64,000 nucleotides of DNA from VRUE01 sp963714155 (GTDB taxonomy: Bacteria > Actinomycetota > Thermoleophilia > Solirubrobacterales > 70-9): contig OY970236.1 of NCBI GenBank assembly GCA_963714155.1, forward strand, positions 496,001 through 560,000. The letters are read 5' to 3'. The translations under genes and the position numbers were made by a program. Positions 31,129 through 39,702 of the stretch are shown here, one piece after another. Each line of letters opens with the position of its first letter. Within the stretch, counting starts at the first letter, position 1. The notes under the pieces were generated by a model that was not told where the DNA came from, did not search any database, and saw only the letters and a program-made list of their open reading frames with translations.

Positions 31129-33279
31129 CTAGGGCCCGCCGAAGCCGCTCGCGAAGCAGGGCCCGCCGCCGCAGTCATCGCTCCTGGGGATTGCGCCGGC
31201 GAAGAAGTCGGAGACGAGCTGCTGCTCGGCCGGCGTCGCCCGCGGCGCTCCGTGCGGGTCCTGGCCGCTGCGGTTCGGCACGTTCTCGTAGGGCGGCGGT
31301 TCGGTGCCGATCTGACTGCCCGGGTTGGCCGGGTCTTCGCGAATCGGGCCGCTGTCCCAGTAGTAGATCGCCGAGCCGGTGTACGGGTAGCGGCGGATCG
31401 CGGGCACGTCCCAGAGCACGTCGGTGTCCGGCCAGCGGTCGCGGAAGAGGACCGGCCGGTGGGCTCGAGCCCCGATCGTCCGCGCCTCGACGTCGGCTTG
31501 GTAGATCGTCACCTGGTGGTCGCCGAAGGCGACGTTCATCAGCACCTGGTGCGCCGGCGTGTTCGGCAGCGGCTCGTCGGTCATGCGGTGCGCGTAGCCG
31601 TTCGGCTCGCCCCGGTCCCAGAGCATCTGGATCAGGTCGAGCACCAGCGGCCGCGCCATTTCATCGGGGTAGGAGGGGTAGAGGACCTGGGCGAAGTCGT
31701 CGAAATCGACCGAGCGTGGCAGCAGCACCGAGTAGTTCATCGCCGGCACGCCGAGCGAGGCGCGGGTGAAGTCGGGCGCCAGCGCGGTCAGTGCGCCGCC
31801 CATGATCCCGCCCTGGCTGTTGCCGTTGTAGAAGAGCGCGCTCGTGTCCAGCGCCGAGGCGCTTGCCGCCGTGCCGTCCTGGTTGAAGGCGGTGTTGGTG
31901 GCGAAGCCGCTCGGGCTCAGCATCGCCCGGCCGAGGTAGAGCTCGTCGAGCAGGCCCTGCTGCAGGCGGTCGGGGATCGCTGGGAAGCGGGAAAGCTCCT
32001 GCAGGGCGCCGATCGCGACGGGGACGTCGGATTCCGACATGCCGATCTCGTCGGTGGCGCAGGTGACGATGTCGTGCGCCTGGGCCAGGCTGCGCTGCGG
32101 CGCGGAGGCGACCTCGGCGGCGCGGCCGAAGAGGCCGTGGCCGTAGAGCGAGAGCCTGCCCGACTGCGGCGCGCCGCTGACCGCGGACTCGGGCACGATG
32201 CAGTCGAAGTTGGCGATCCAGGTGCCGTTCTGCGTCGGCGTCCCGTCTGGCGCGAGCTGGAACGTCCCGCCCGGGCCGCAGTCGGGGAAGAGGTAGCAGG
32301 GGACCTCGAAGCTGCCTTGAACGCGGCGCGCGATTTCACCGGGGAAGGGGTCCTCTTCGACGTTCGTCACCTGGAAGCTCGGCGAAGCGCCCTGCGGGAC
32401 GCCGTCGGCGAGGTCGGTGTCGCCGAGCTGGGCGAAGGCGGCGTCGCGCATCGCCCGCGCCCGATCGGCGTTGTTGGCGTCACTCGCCACGGTGAAGTCC
32501 CAGGCGAGGTAGAGGCCGCGGCGGGAGATGCCGGAGCGCTGCAGGCGCTTGAAGATCGCTTCGAAGTGCCCGCGGCGGGCCTCGATCTCGGGCTGTTTGG
32601 AGCGCACCTGGTCGCGGTAGTAGCGGAAGGCGGCAGGGGCTTCGATCTTCTCGCCGGCGGCGTTGCGGAGATTGCGCAGGGCGACGATGTAGCGGTGGCC
32701 GGCGGCGAAGTTGGTCGCCGGGTGGATCTCCATCACCGCTTTCGAGGGGTCGCTGGCGAGCGAGTCGATCTCGACCCAGATCGGCCAGCCCTTGCCGCTC
32801 GCGGCGTCGATCACGACCACCGGCGCGTTGCCCTTGCGGTAGCGGCCGATGCGGTTGATCGGCACGGCGCCGCTGGCGCGAACGTCGGCGACCGTTTCGA
32901 TTCCGGGCACCTTGACCAGGATCGTCGCGCCCTGGCTGTAGCCGTCGGAGGCGTTATAGGGGTCGGCGGAAATGTGCTGGCCGAAGGCGTTGGCCGGCAT
33001 GCCGGCGGTCTTGAAGTCGACGCGCCGCCCGGTTTGGCTGCTCGCGTCGGGAACCGTGTAGTAATCGTCGGGGAAGGGCAGCATGCAGAGCGTGTTGTCG
33101 GGCTCGGCGATGAAGTCGCAGTTGGCCGCTTCCGAGGTGTCGATCGGCGGCAGCTGGGGTTTCCCGTGTCCACCCCCGTGTCCGCCGTGCCCAGACCAGC
33201 CAGGCATTGCGAAAGCAGCGGCAGGCATTACCAAAACCACCAGAATCGCCGCAAAAGCGGCCCGCAGCCAAGTCCTCAT
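31129..33279 (-). CDS. large secreted alpha/beta-hydrolase-like protein
   Basis: A 716-aa exported protein. Signal RAAFAAILVVLVMPAAAFAM, then a Gly/His-rich patch (HGGHGGGHGKPQ), an N-terminal half with beta domains (ATILVKVPGIETVADVRASG, NFAAGHRYIVALRNLRNA) and a C-terminal half with a serine-hydrolase elbow (FYNGNSQGGIMGGALTAL), LGVPAMNYSVLLPR and HQVLMNVAFGDHQVTIYQAD. The GNSQGG elbow and later His fit an alpha/beta hydrolase with a long lid, in the style of large lipase-like secreted proteins. The substrate is unknown. It ends near a CGGGPCF motif, probably a disulfide. Confidence 0.75.
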   Translation of the reverse strand: MRTWLRAAFAAILVVLVMPAAAFAMPGWSGHGGHGGGHGKPQLPPIDTSEAANCDFIAEPDNTLCMLPFPDDYYTVPDASSQTGRRVDFKTAGMPANAFGQHISADPYNASDGYSQGATILVKVPGIETVADVRASGAVPINRIGRYRKGNAPVVVIDAASGKGWPIWVEIDSLASDPSKAVMEIHPATNFAAGHRYIVALRNLRNAAGEKIEAPAAFRYYRDQVRSKQPEIEARRGHFEAIFKRLQRSGISRRGLYLAWDFTVASDANNADRARAMRDAAFAQLGDTDLADGVPQGASPSFQVTNVEEDPFPGEIARRVQGSFEVPCYLFPDCGPGGTFQLAPDGTPTQNGTWIANFDCIVPESAVSGAPQSGRLSLYGHGLFGRAAEVASAPQRSLAQAHDIVTCATDEIGMSESDVPVAIGALQELSRFPAIPDRLQQGLLDELYLGRAMLSPSGFATNTAFNQDGTAASASALDTSALFYNGNSQGGIMGGALTALAPDFTRASLGVPAMNYSVLLPRSVDFDDFAQVLYPSYPDEMARPLVLDLIQMLWDRGEPNGYAHRMTDEPLPNTPAHQVLMNVAFGDHQVTIYQADVEARTIGARAHRPVLFRDRWPDTDVLWDVPAIRRYPYTGSAIYYWDSGPIREDPANPGSQIGTEPPPYENVPNRSGQDPHGAPRATPAEQQLVSDFFAGAIPRSDDCGGGPCFASGFGGP

Positions 33280-33397
33280 CGGTTTCCCTCCAACCCTCGG
33301 AGGTCGACCCCCTGCGGGACCCGCCCAAGCGGGCCTCGCCGGACCTCAAGCTCTGCCCGGTATTACCCGCCTGGGCGCACTCTGAACATCGTCGGGC

Positions 33398-33802
33398 TCA
33401 GCCCTGAGGTTGGACGATCTCCTGAACGGCCCAGCCGTTGCCGTCGGGGTCGGCGAAGAAGACGAAGCGGCCCCAGGGGAACTCTTGCACCTCGCTCACC
33501 TCGACCCCGCGCTCGACCAGCTCCGCCCTGGCGGCCTCCGCGTCCTCGACGACCAGCTGCAGGCCCGCGACGCTGCCCGGCTGCATCTGGTGGGCGCCTG
33601 TGGTCAAGGCGATCGAACAGGCCGAGCCGGGTGGGGTCAACTGGACGAAGCGCAGCTCCTCGCTCACCTGGTGGTCGTGTTCGGCGATGAAGCCGACTTG
33701 ATCGACGTAGAAGGCCTTGGCCCGGTCGACATCTGAGACCGGTACCTGGACCAGCTCCAGTCGCCACTCGATCTTCGATGCCGTGTTTCCCGCGTCCACC
33801 AT
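33398..33802 (-). CDS. VOC/glyoxalase-like protein
   Basis: A 134-aa vicinal-oxygen-chelate protein: LELVQVPVSDVDRAKAFYVD, QVGFIAEHDHQVSEELRFVQL, LQLVVEDAEAARAELVERGV, FVFFADPDGNGWAVQEIV. The two beta-alpha-beta-beta-beta modules and the terminal DPDGNGW signature are typical. Such proteins are lyases, dioxygenases or resistance proteins. It is divergent from a MarR gene at 33889, whose dyad lies in the gap, so it is probably MarR-controlled. Confidence 0.9.
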   Translation of the reverse strand: MVDAGNTASKIEWRLELVQVPVSDVDRAKAFYVDQVGFIAEHDHQVSEELRFVQLTPPGSACSIALTTGAHQMQPGSVAGLQLVVEDAEAARAELVERGVEVSEVQEFPWGRFVFFADPDGNGWAVQEIVQPQG

Positions 33803-33870
33803 TTGGGCTCCCTTCGTTGTCCGAGCGTCCTATGATTATCTCGCTCGGTAAGTTCCTTATCTATTAAGTA

Positions 33871-33885
33871 TCTTAGCAACTAAGA
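33871..33885. promoter_or_regulatory. MarR operator candidate
   Basis: Perfect dyad TCTTAG-CAA-CTAAGA in the AT-rich 86-bp gap between the VOC gene and the MarR gene, ending 3 nt before the MarR start codon. A TATCTT -10-like box overlaps the left arm. Binding there would silence marR and probably the VOC gene. Confidence 0.55.
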
Positions 33886-33888
33886 GAT

Positions 33889-34362
33889 ATGACCGCAAGC
33901 CCAAAGCGACAGCTGATCGAGGAGTTGATCACCGCCTTCCGCGCCAGCGGCAACCAGGACAGCGCCTTCGAAAACCTCGCCGCCGACCGGCTCGGGGTCA
34001 ACCAAACCGATCTGCACTGCCTCAACGCGATCGAGAACGCCGGCGGCCTCAGCGCCGGGGGGCTGGCGGCCGAGGTGGGGCTGACCAGCGGTGCGGTGAC
34101 CGGCGTAATCGACCGACTCGAGCGCGCCGGCTTCGCCCGCCGCGTCCCCGACCCGGCTGACCGCCGCCGCGTCAAGGTCGAGGTGACGCCGGAGTTTTAC
34201 GCTCGCGCCGAGCGGATCTGGGGGCCGTTGGCCGCGGAGTGGGAGGCGACCCTGGCGAGCCGCTTCACCGCCGCCGAGCTGACCCGGATCACCGAGTTCC
34301 TGGCGTTGACCAACGAGGTCGGCAAGCGCCACCTCGAGCGCCTGGGGCGCGAGTCCGGGTAG
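33889..34362 (+). CDS. MarR-family transcriptional regulator
   Basis: A 157-aa MarR protein. N-terminal dimer helix QLIEELITAFRASGNQ, HTH region LSAGGLAAEVGLTSGAVTGV, and wing ARRVPDPADRRRVKVEVTPE. It is of the subgroup that controls a neighbouring VOC or dioxygenase gene; the divergent glyoxalase-like gene fits this. AAGAG just before the start is a weak ribosome site. Confidence 0.9.
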   Translation: MTASPKRQLIEELITAFRASGNQDSAFENLAADRLGVNQTDLHCLNAIENAGGLSAGGLAAEVGLTSGAVTGVIDRLERAGFARRVPDPADRRRVKVEVTPEFYARAERIWGPLAAEWEATLASRFTAAELTRITEFLALTNEVGKRHLERLGRESG

Positions 34363-34374
34363 CCTTCTCCCTCC

Positions 34375-34704
34375 ATGCGACTTGCGAGTCGATTCACGGA
34401 CAAGAAGGCACTCGCGGTCACCCTCTGCTGGGTAACCGCCCTCGCCGCCAGCGGCTCGACCCACGCCCTGCTCTTCCTGGCACCGGCGCTGCTGATCGTC
34501 ATCCCGCTGCTGGGCGGCTACTACATCGGCGAGGAGCTGATCGTCAAGCTCGCCGCGAGACGAACCCGTCCACCCCGGCGCACGGCCGCCTCCCGCCGAT
34601 CGCTTCCGCCAGCACCTGAGAGCTGGCTGCCACGCGGCACCGGCCTGATTGCCTTCTCGCTGGCAAAGCGCCCGCCGCCAGCGCTCCCGCTCACGCAGAA
34701 CTAG
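34375..34704 (+). CDS. small membrane protein
   Basis: A 109-aa protein with two hydrophobic stretches (AVTLCWVTALAASGSTHALL and FLAPALLIVIPLLGGYYIGE) followed by a basic, Pro-rich tail (RRTRPPRRTAASRRS). It starts 12 bp after the MarR stop. Probably a membrane protein with a cytoplasmic tail; no family recognised. The C-terminal 30 residues are of low complexity, so confidence that the whole frame is coding is moderate. Confidence 0.5.
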   Translation: MRLASRFTDKKALAVTLCWVTALAASGSTHALLFLAPALLIVIPLLGGYYIGEELIVKLAARRTRPPRRTAASRRSLPPAPESWLPRGTGLIAFSLAKRPPPALPLTQN

Positions 34705-34759
34705 CGCCCGGCGACGGACCTTTTCGGTCGCGCCTGCGCTGCGATCGAAAGGAACACCT

Positions 34760-35437
34760 GTGCGAAAGCGCTGGGCGGCGTTTGCCGCCACGACAACGTT
34801 GTTCTGCCTGCTCCTGGCCTCGCCGGCCCTGGGCCACGAAGGCAACCCCGACTTCCGCTCCGAAATCGACTCGGTGCACCCGAGCGTGCCCGGTGTCAGC
34901 TTCGAAGTCCTCAACTACGACGCCGACATGGAGCTGGTCGTCCGCGAAGGCCATCGGGTTGTGATCTACGGCTACGAGGGCGAGCCGTTCGCGCGCATCC
35001 TGCCCGACGGCACCGTGCAGAAGAACCAGCGCTCGCCGGCGACCTACCTCAACGTCGATCGCTACGCCGAAGTCGCGGTGCCGAAGTCCGCCGACGCCAA
35101 AGCCGCACCGGAATGGAAGACGGTCGATGACTCGGGCACCCTGCGCTGGCACGACCACCGGATGCACTACATGGCGACCGGCACCCCGCCGCAGGTCAAG
35201 GACGAGAGCAAGCGCACCAAGGTCTTCGACTACGAGATCCCGCTGCGGATCGACGGCGAGGCGGGCGCGATCGAGGGCAAACTGTTCTGGGTCGGTCCCA
35301 CCGACACCTCGAAGACACCGTTCCTGATCGCCGGCATCGCGATCGTCGCGCTCGGCGGCGCGGCGGTTCTGATCGCGCGGCGCCGTCGGCGGGACGAAGA
35401 CGAAGACGGCGAGCGCCCGGTGAAGGAAGCCTGGTAG
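34760..35437 (+). CDS. exported protein leading the copper operon
   Basis: A 225-aa exported membrane-anchored protein. GTG at 34760 follows AAAGGA by 6 nt. Signal RWAAFAATTTLFCLLLASPA with mature start GHEGNPDFRSE, an Ig-like domain containing EVLNYDADMELVVREGHRVV and TLRWHDHRMHYMATGTPP, then a TM helix (FLIAGIAIVALGGAAVLIA) and an RRRRRDEDEDG tail. The His/Met-rich HDHRMHYM segment could bind copper. It abuts the CopCD fusion (stop TAG immediately followed by GTG), so it belongs to the same transcript. No named family recognised. Confidence 0.8.
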   Translation: MRKRWAAFAATTTLFCLLLASPALGHEGNPDFRSEIDSVHPSVPGVSFEVLNYDADMELVVREGHRVVIYGYEGEPFARILPDGTVQKNQRSPATYLNVDRYAEVAVPKSADAKAAPEWKTVDDSGTLRWHDHRMHYMATGTPPQVKDESKRTKVFDYEIPLRIDGEAGAIEGKLFWVGPTDTSKTPFLIAGIAIVALGGAAVLIARRRRRDEDEDGERPVKEAW

Positions 35438-37183
35438 GTGGCTCGCAGGCCGAACAGGCTCGCCCTCGCGCTCGCCGCCACGCTGGCGGCGGCGCTGCTG
35501 CTCGCGCCGACCGCGGCCCTCGCCCACGCGACCCTGGAGGGCACCTCGCCGCCGCGTGGGGCGACGCTGAAGCGCCAGCCCACCGCGGTTGTCTTCCGCT
35601 TCAGCGAGCCGGTCGAGGGCAACTTCGGCGCCGTGCGCGTCTATGACGCCGAGGGCGCGCGAGTGGACGCGGGCGATGCCTTCCATCCCGACGGCGAAGG
35701 CCAAAGGCTCGGCGTCCACTTGAAGCCCGACCTGCCTGACGGCTCCTACACTGCCACCTACCGGGTCGTCTCCGCCGACGGCCACATCGTCTCCAGCGGC
35801 TACGTCTTCTCGATCGGCAAGGCGGGCCGGGCACCGGAGGAGACGGTTGCCGAGCTGGTCGCCGGCGGCGGCTCCGGCACCGCGACGGAGATCGGCCTGG
35901 GGATCGCTCGTGGGGCCCAGTACGCGGCGCTGGCGGTCGCGCTCGGCGCGCTTGCCTTCCTGTTGTTGGCCTGGCGCCCGGCGCGACGGCTGGTGGCCGG
36001 CGACGGTGAGCGCTGGCAGCGGGCGAGCATCGCCTTCGAGCGCCGCCTGCGCACCGTCCTGTTCGTCGCTGTGGCTGCGGGTGCGATCAGCGCCGCCGCC
36101 GCGGTCGTCTTCGAGGCCGCGCAGGCCGCCGGGATCTCGGCCGCCTCGGCGTTTGACTCGACGATCCTGCGGGAGGAGCTCGGCACCCGCTTCGGCACGG
36201 TCTGGGGGTTCACCGCCTTGGCCTGGATCCTGCTCGGGCTGGGCCTGGTGCCGGCGCTCCGCCGCGCGACGAGCTGGCGCATCGCACCGCTCTTCATCCC
36301 GCTCGCTTTCGTCGCCCTGGAGCCGGCGCTTTCCGGGCACCCGAGCACGCAGTCCCCGGTGGCGCTGCTCTTCCCGGCCAACGTCCTGCACGTCGTAGCG
36401 ATGTCGATCTGGGTCGGCGGCCTGGCATCGCTTGTCCTGGTTCTGCCCGCCGCAACGCGTGAGTTGGAGCCGCCGGATCGCAGCCGCCTGATCGCGGCGG
36501 CGCTGGCGCGCTTCTCGCCGCTGGCGCTGGCTTGCGTGGCCGTGATCCTGCTGACCGGGGTCGGCCAGGCCTACGCCTACGTCCGCCACCTCGACAACCT
36601 GCTCGACACTGCCTACGGTCGCGCCGTCCTGATCAAGTTCGTCCTGCTCGTCGGGCTGCTGATCCCCCTCGGCGCCTACAACCGCTACCGCTCGGTTCCC
36701 CGTCTCGAGCGGATCGCGGCGGGCGGTGAGGTCCCCGGTAGCGCCGGCCTGCAGCTGCGCCGGGCGCTGCGCGGCGAGGTCGCACTGGTCGTAGTCGTGC
36801 TCGGCGTCACCGCGGCCCTGGCCGGCTACGCACCGGCGACCTCGGCCCAGCCGGGCCCCTTCTCCGGCAGCGCCTCGCTCGGCCCCGCCGAGCTGGAGAT
36901 CACTGTCGATCCGGCGCGGGCCGGCTCCAATCAGGTTCACCTCTACCTCTTCAATGCCACCAGCGGCGCCCAGTTCTCCCGCGTCAAGGAACTGAAGGTC
37001 ACCGCCACCGAACCCGAGAACTCGATAGGCCCACTGCCGCTCGAGCCCCAGCGCGCCGGTCCCGGCCACTACACGGTGCAAGGGGCGCTGCTCAGCGTCG
37101 CCGGAACTTGGGACCTCGAGGTGACCATGCGCGTCTCCGCCTTCGATCAGTACGCGGCCGAGGTCGAGGTACCGATCCGATGA
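35438..37183 (+). CDS. CopC-CopD copper transport fusion with C-terminal YtkA-like domain
   Basis: A 581-aa three-part protein. Signal LALALAATLAAALLLAPTAA, then a CopC domain starting HATLEGTSPPRGATL, whose N-terminal His is the copper ligand, with RVVSADGHIVSSGYVFSIG at its end. An eight-helix CopD domain (about 150-465) follows, including VAMSIWVGGLASLVLVLPAA and LIPLGAYNRYRSVPRL. The last 115 residues are a YtkA/FixH-like beta domain (GSNQVHLYLFNATSGAQFSR). CopC-CopD proteins move copper into the cytoplasm. It directly follows the exported leader protein and is followed by YcnI. Confidence 0.92.
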   Translation: MARRPNRLALALAATLAAALLLAPTAALAHATLEGTSPPRGATLKRQPTAVVFRFSEPVEGNFGAVRVYDAEGARVDAGDAFHPDGEGQRLGVHLKPDLPDGSYTATYRVVSADGHIVSSGYVFSIGKAGRAPEETVAELVAGGGSGTATEIGLGIARGAQYAALAVALGALAFLLLAWRPARRLVAGDGERWQRASIAFERRLRTVLFVAVAAGAISAAAAVVFEAAQAAGISAASAFDSTILREELGTRFGTVWGFTALAWILLGLGLVPALRRATSWRIAPLFIPLAFVALEPALSGHPSTQSPVALLFPANVLHVVAMSIWVGGLASLVLVLPAATRELEPPDRSRLIAAALARFSPLALACVAVILLTGVGQAYAYVRHLDNLLDTAYGRAVLIKFVLLVGLLIPLGAYNRYRSVPRLERIAAGGEVPGSAGLQLRRALRGEVALVVVVLGVTAALAGYAPATSAQPGPFSGSASLGPAELEITVDPARAGSNQVHLYLFNATSGAQFSRVKELKVTATEPENSIGPLPLEPQRAGPGHYTVQGALLSVAGTWDLEVTMRVSAFDQYAAEVEVPIR

Positions 37184-37204
37184 GTAACCCAACGAAAGGA
37201 ATCG

Positions 37205-37870
37205 ATGAAGCTCAAGACCACCCTGGCGCTGATTGCGGTTTTCGCCTTCGCGTTGCCCGCCAGCGCCGGCGCCCACGTCACCCTGCAGCCAAGTGAAGCG
37301 GCGGCGGGCGATTTCACCGTGCTCAACGTGCGCGTTCCCAACGAGCGCGACGACGCGGCGACGACGAAGGTCGACGTGCAGCTCCCCGCCGGCTTCGTCT
37401 TCGCCTCCTACCAGGCCGTTCCGGGCTGGTCGGTGCAGGTGAAGATGCAGAAACTCGGCAAGCCGGTGCAGACCGACGACGGGCCGATCACCAGCGAGGT
37501 CCGCGAGATGACCTGGACCGCTGACAGCGACAAAGCCGGAATCCAGCCAGGCCAGTTCCAGGACTTCCCGATCTCGGTCCAGATCCCCGGCGAAGCTGGC
37601 GAGACCCTGACGTTCAAGGCCCTGCAGACCTACGACGACGGGGAAGTGGTGCGCTGGATCGGCGCCCCGGAATCCGAAGAGCCGGCGCCCCAGGTCGCCG
37701 TCACCGAAGGCAGTGAGGGCCACCACGGCGACGTGGCCGATTCCGCGGAGGAGCCCAGCGATGACTCCGACAGCGCCAGCAAGGGCCTCGGGATCGCGGC
37801 GCTGATCCTCGGCGCCCTTGGCCTGCTGGCCGGCGGGACTGCGCTGCTGCGCTCACGGAACAGGGCATAG
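37205..37870 (+). CDS. YcnI/DUF1775 copper-binding protein
   Basis: A 221-aa exported, membrane-anchored protein. Signal TTLALIAVFAFALPASAGA, mature start HVTLQPSEAAAGDFTVLNVR with the N-terminal His that binds copper in YcnI, then VRVPNERDDAATTKVDVQLP, and C-terminal acidic linker and TM helix (IAALILGALGLLAGGTALL). AAAGGA precedes the ATG. YcnI usually sits beside CopC-CopD genes, as here, and is thought to be a periplasmic copper chaperone. Confidence 0.93.
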   Translation: MKLKTTLALIAVFAFALPASAGAHVTLQPSEAAAGDFTVLNVRVPNERDDAATTKVDVQLPAGFVFASYQAVPGWSVQVKMQKLGKPVQTDDGPITSEVREMTWTADSDKAGIQPGQFQDFPISVQIPGEAGETLTFKALQTYDDGEVVRWIGAPESEEPAPQVAVTEGSEGHHGDVADSAEEPSDDSDSASKGLGIAALILGALGLLAGGTALLRSRNRA

Positions 37871-37904
37871 ATCGAGGCTCCGCGGGTAGCGGGGGAAGAC
37901 GAAG

Positions 37905-37930
37905 ACGCTGCCGATCCGGGTCGGCAGCGT
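37905..37930 (+). terminator. hairpin after the copper operon
   Basis: Perfect 10-bp arms ACGCTGCCGA and TCGGCAGCGT around TCCGGG, 34 nt after the YcnI stop and before the DJ-1-type gene. A GC-rich stem with no U-tract; likely the operon terminator. Confidence 0.65.
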
Positions 37931-37958
37931 CCGCTCAATCCGACCCAAGGAGCTTCCG

Positions 37959-38540
37959 ATGTCAGACCAGTTGCAAGACAAGAAGATCGCGATCCTCGTC
38001 GCCAACGAGGGGGTCGAGCAGATCGAGTTGACCAGCCCGCGCGATGCGTTGCGCGAGGCGGGCGCCGAGATCGAGCTGCTCGCTCTCGAAGGCGGTGAGA
38101 TCCAGGCCTTCAACCACCTCGACAAGGGCGACACCTTCACCCCGGACAAGGCCGTGGGCGAGGCGAACCCCGACGACTACGACGGCTTGGTGCTGCCCGG
38201 CGGGGTGGCCAACCCCGACCAGCTGCGCACCGACACCGACGCGGTCCAGTTCGTCCGCGCCTTCTTCGAGGCCGGCAAGCCGGTGGGAGCGATCTGCCAC
38301 GCGCCCTGGACCCTGATCAACGCCGACGTCGTCGACGGCCGCACCCTTACCTCCTGGCCGAGCCTGCAGACCGATCTGCGCAACGCCGGCGCCGAGTGGG
38401 TCGACGAGGAAGTCCACGTCGACCAGGGCCTGGTCAGCAGCCGCAAGCCCGACGACCTCGAAGCCTTCAACGCCAAGCTCGTCGAGGAGCTCGCCGAGGG
38501 CGTGCACGAGGGCCAGCGCGAGGCGACCGCCAGCGCATAG
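37959..38540 (+). CDS. DJ-1/PfpI-family protein (YhbO/YraA type)
   Basis: A 193-aa protein of the DJ-1/PfpI superfamily. KIAILVANEGVEQIELTSPR, then the DYDGLVLPGGVANPD region and nucleophile elbow VGAICHAPWTLINADVVDGR with the reactive Cys followed by His. These are described as general-stress proteins with glyoxalase, chaperone or protease-like activity. CCAAGGAG stands before the ATG. Confidence 0.92.
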   Translation: MSDQLQDKKIAILVANEGVEQIELTSPRDALREAGAEIELLALEGGEIQAFNHLDKGDTFTPDKAVGEANPDDYDGLVLPGGVANPDQLRTDTDAVQFVRAFFEAGKPVGAICHAPWTLINADVVDGRTLTSWPSLQTDLRNAGAEWVDEEVHVDQGLVSSRKPDDLEAFNAKLVEELAEGVHEGQREATASA

Positions 38541-38587
38541 TTCGCGTCGCGTGGGGTATTGGGCAAGCTGATGAAAGGAGCCGGCCC

Positions 38588-38929
38588 ATGCCCCCACGCG
38601 GAGTGAAAAAAGGCAGCAAACGAGCGCGGCAGTACGAGCACATCAAGAAGAGCGAGAAGGAATCCGGTCGTTCGGAGAGTCGGGCCGAGGAGATCGCGGC
38701 GCGCGCCGTCAACAAGGAAAAGGCGCGCTCGGGTGAGTCGAAAACCTCATCGCGCAGCTCAAAGCGCGGCAGCTCGGCCAGCAGCCGCGGCGGCAAGCAG
38801 TCCGGCAGCGGACCCGGCGGCCGCACCCGCGAACAGCTCTACAACGACGCCAAGAAGATGGGAATCGAAGGCCGCTCGAAGATGAGCAAGTCTCAGCTTC
38901 AGCGAGCGGTCGCCGGCGCGGAAAGCTGA
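38588..38929 (+). CDS. basic, low-complexity protein with Rho-N/SAP-like C-terminus
   Basis: A 113-aa very basic protein. The N-terminus (GVKKGSKRARQYEHIKKSEK, with RAEEIAARAVNKEKARSGES) and a Ser/Lys/Gly-rich middle (SSRSSKRGSSASSRGGKQSG) are followed by a compact C-terminal helical motif, TREQLYNDAKKMGIEGRSKM, like the Rho N-terminal or SAP-type nucleic-acid-binding fold. It is of the group often labelled plasmid stabilisation protein. AAAGGAG precedes the ATG; a GGGTAT stands about 30 nt upstream. Probably DNA-binding. Confidence 0.75.
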   Translation: MPPRGVKKGSKRARQYEHIKKSEKESGRSESRAEEIAARAVNKEKARSGESKTSSRSSKRGSSASSRGGKQSGSGPGGRTREQLYNDAKKMGIEGRSKMSKSQLQRAVAGAES

Positions 38930-38954
38930 AGGGCTAGCCGCAACCGCAAGTCGC

Positions 38955-39695
38955 CTATTCCTCTCCCTCCGCCGACAGGCCCTGCGTCAGGTAGCGGGCG
39001 TTGGCTGGCGCGTAGCCCTTCCAGTCGTTGTTGAGGTAGACGAACACAGGCCGCCGCGAGCGCCAGGCGGCGATCCGGCGGCGCCAGCCGTCCAGCTCTG
39101 CCTCGGAGTAGTTGCCACCGCGACCGCGGTGGCCGTAGTGCAGGCGCAGGAAGGCGAGCTCCCCGACCGGTTTTGCCTCGGGCAGGGGTCGGCGCTTGTC
39201 GTCGCCGATCGCCAGCGAGGCACCGCGCTCCTCCAGCAGTTCCCGCACCGGGGTCGCAAACCAACTTGGATGGCGGAACTCGAAGCAATGGTCGGCGCGG
39301 GGCAGCTGCTCGAGCGCCGCGGCGAGCAGGTCGTCGTCGCGGTGGAAATTCTCCGGCAGTTGCCACAGCACCGGGCCGAGCCGCCTGCCACGACGCAGTG
39401 GCTCCAGCGGCTCCCAGAAGCGCGCGACCGCGTCGGGGATCCCGCGCAGGCGCTTCATGTGGGTCAGGTAGCGGCTCGCCTTCACTGCGAAGAGGAAATC
39501 GCTGGGAACCTGCTCAACCCAGCTTTCCACCGTCGAGCGCGTCGGCAGCCGGTAGAAGGTCGCGTTGACCTCGACCGTGTCGAAGACCTCGGCGTAGCGC
39601 TCGAGCCAGCGACGCTGCGGCAGCCCGTCTGGGTAGAGCCCGCCGCGCCAGTCGGCGTAGCTCCAGCCCGAGCAGCCGATCCGCACCCGCTGCAT
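38955..39695 (-). CDS. DUF72 protein (YecE-like)
   Basis: A 246-aa TIM-barrel protein of the DUF72 family. It begins QRVRIGCSGWSYADWRGGLY and continues AEVFDTVEVNATFYRLPT, FLFAVKASRYLTHMKRL, LGPVLWQLPENFHRD, HCFEFRHPSW, and ends VFVYLNNDWKGYAPANARYL. All landmarks of the family are present. It may act on nucleic acids or carbohydrates; no activity is proven. ATG at 39695 is chosen because the family start falls there, although the frame is open further upstream. Confidence 0.93.
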   Translation of the reverse strand: MQRVRIGCSGWSYADWRGGLYPDGLPQRRWLERYAEVFDTVEVNATFYRLPTRSTVESWVEQVPSDFLFAVKASRYLTHMKRLRGIPDAVARFWEPLEPLRRGRRLGPVLWQLPENFHRDDDLLAAALEQLPRADHCFEFRHPSWFATPVRELLEERGASLAIGDDKRRPLPEAKPVGELAFLRLHYGHRGRGGNYSEAELDGWRRRIAAWRSRRPVFVYLNNDWKGYAPANARYLTQGLSAEGEE

Positions 39696-39702
39696 CTCGG
39701 CT

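Noticed and set aside
30826..33690. 954-codon open frame on the plus strand
   Set aside because: Antisense to the secreted hydrolase and the VOC gene, which have clear motifs; composition is that of a shadow frame.
34691..37726. 1011-codon open frame on the minus strand opposite the copper operon
   Set aside because: It mirrors CopCD and YcnI coding on the other strand, is Arg/Gly/Asp-rich low-complexity sequence, and has no domain; high GC leaves antisense frames open.
37905..37930. Regulatory RNA before the DJ-1-type gene
   Set aside because: Only one simple stem follows the copper operon; a terminator explains it.
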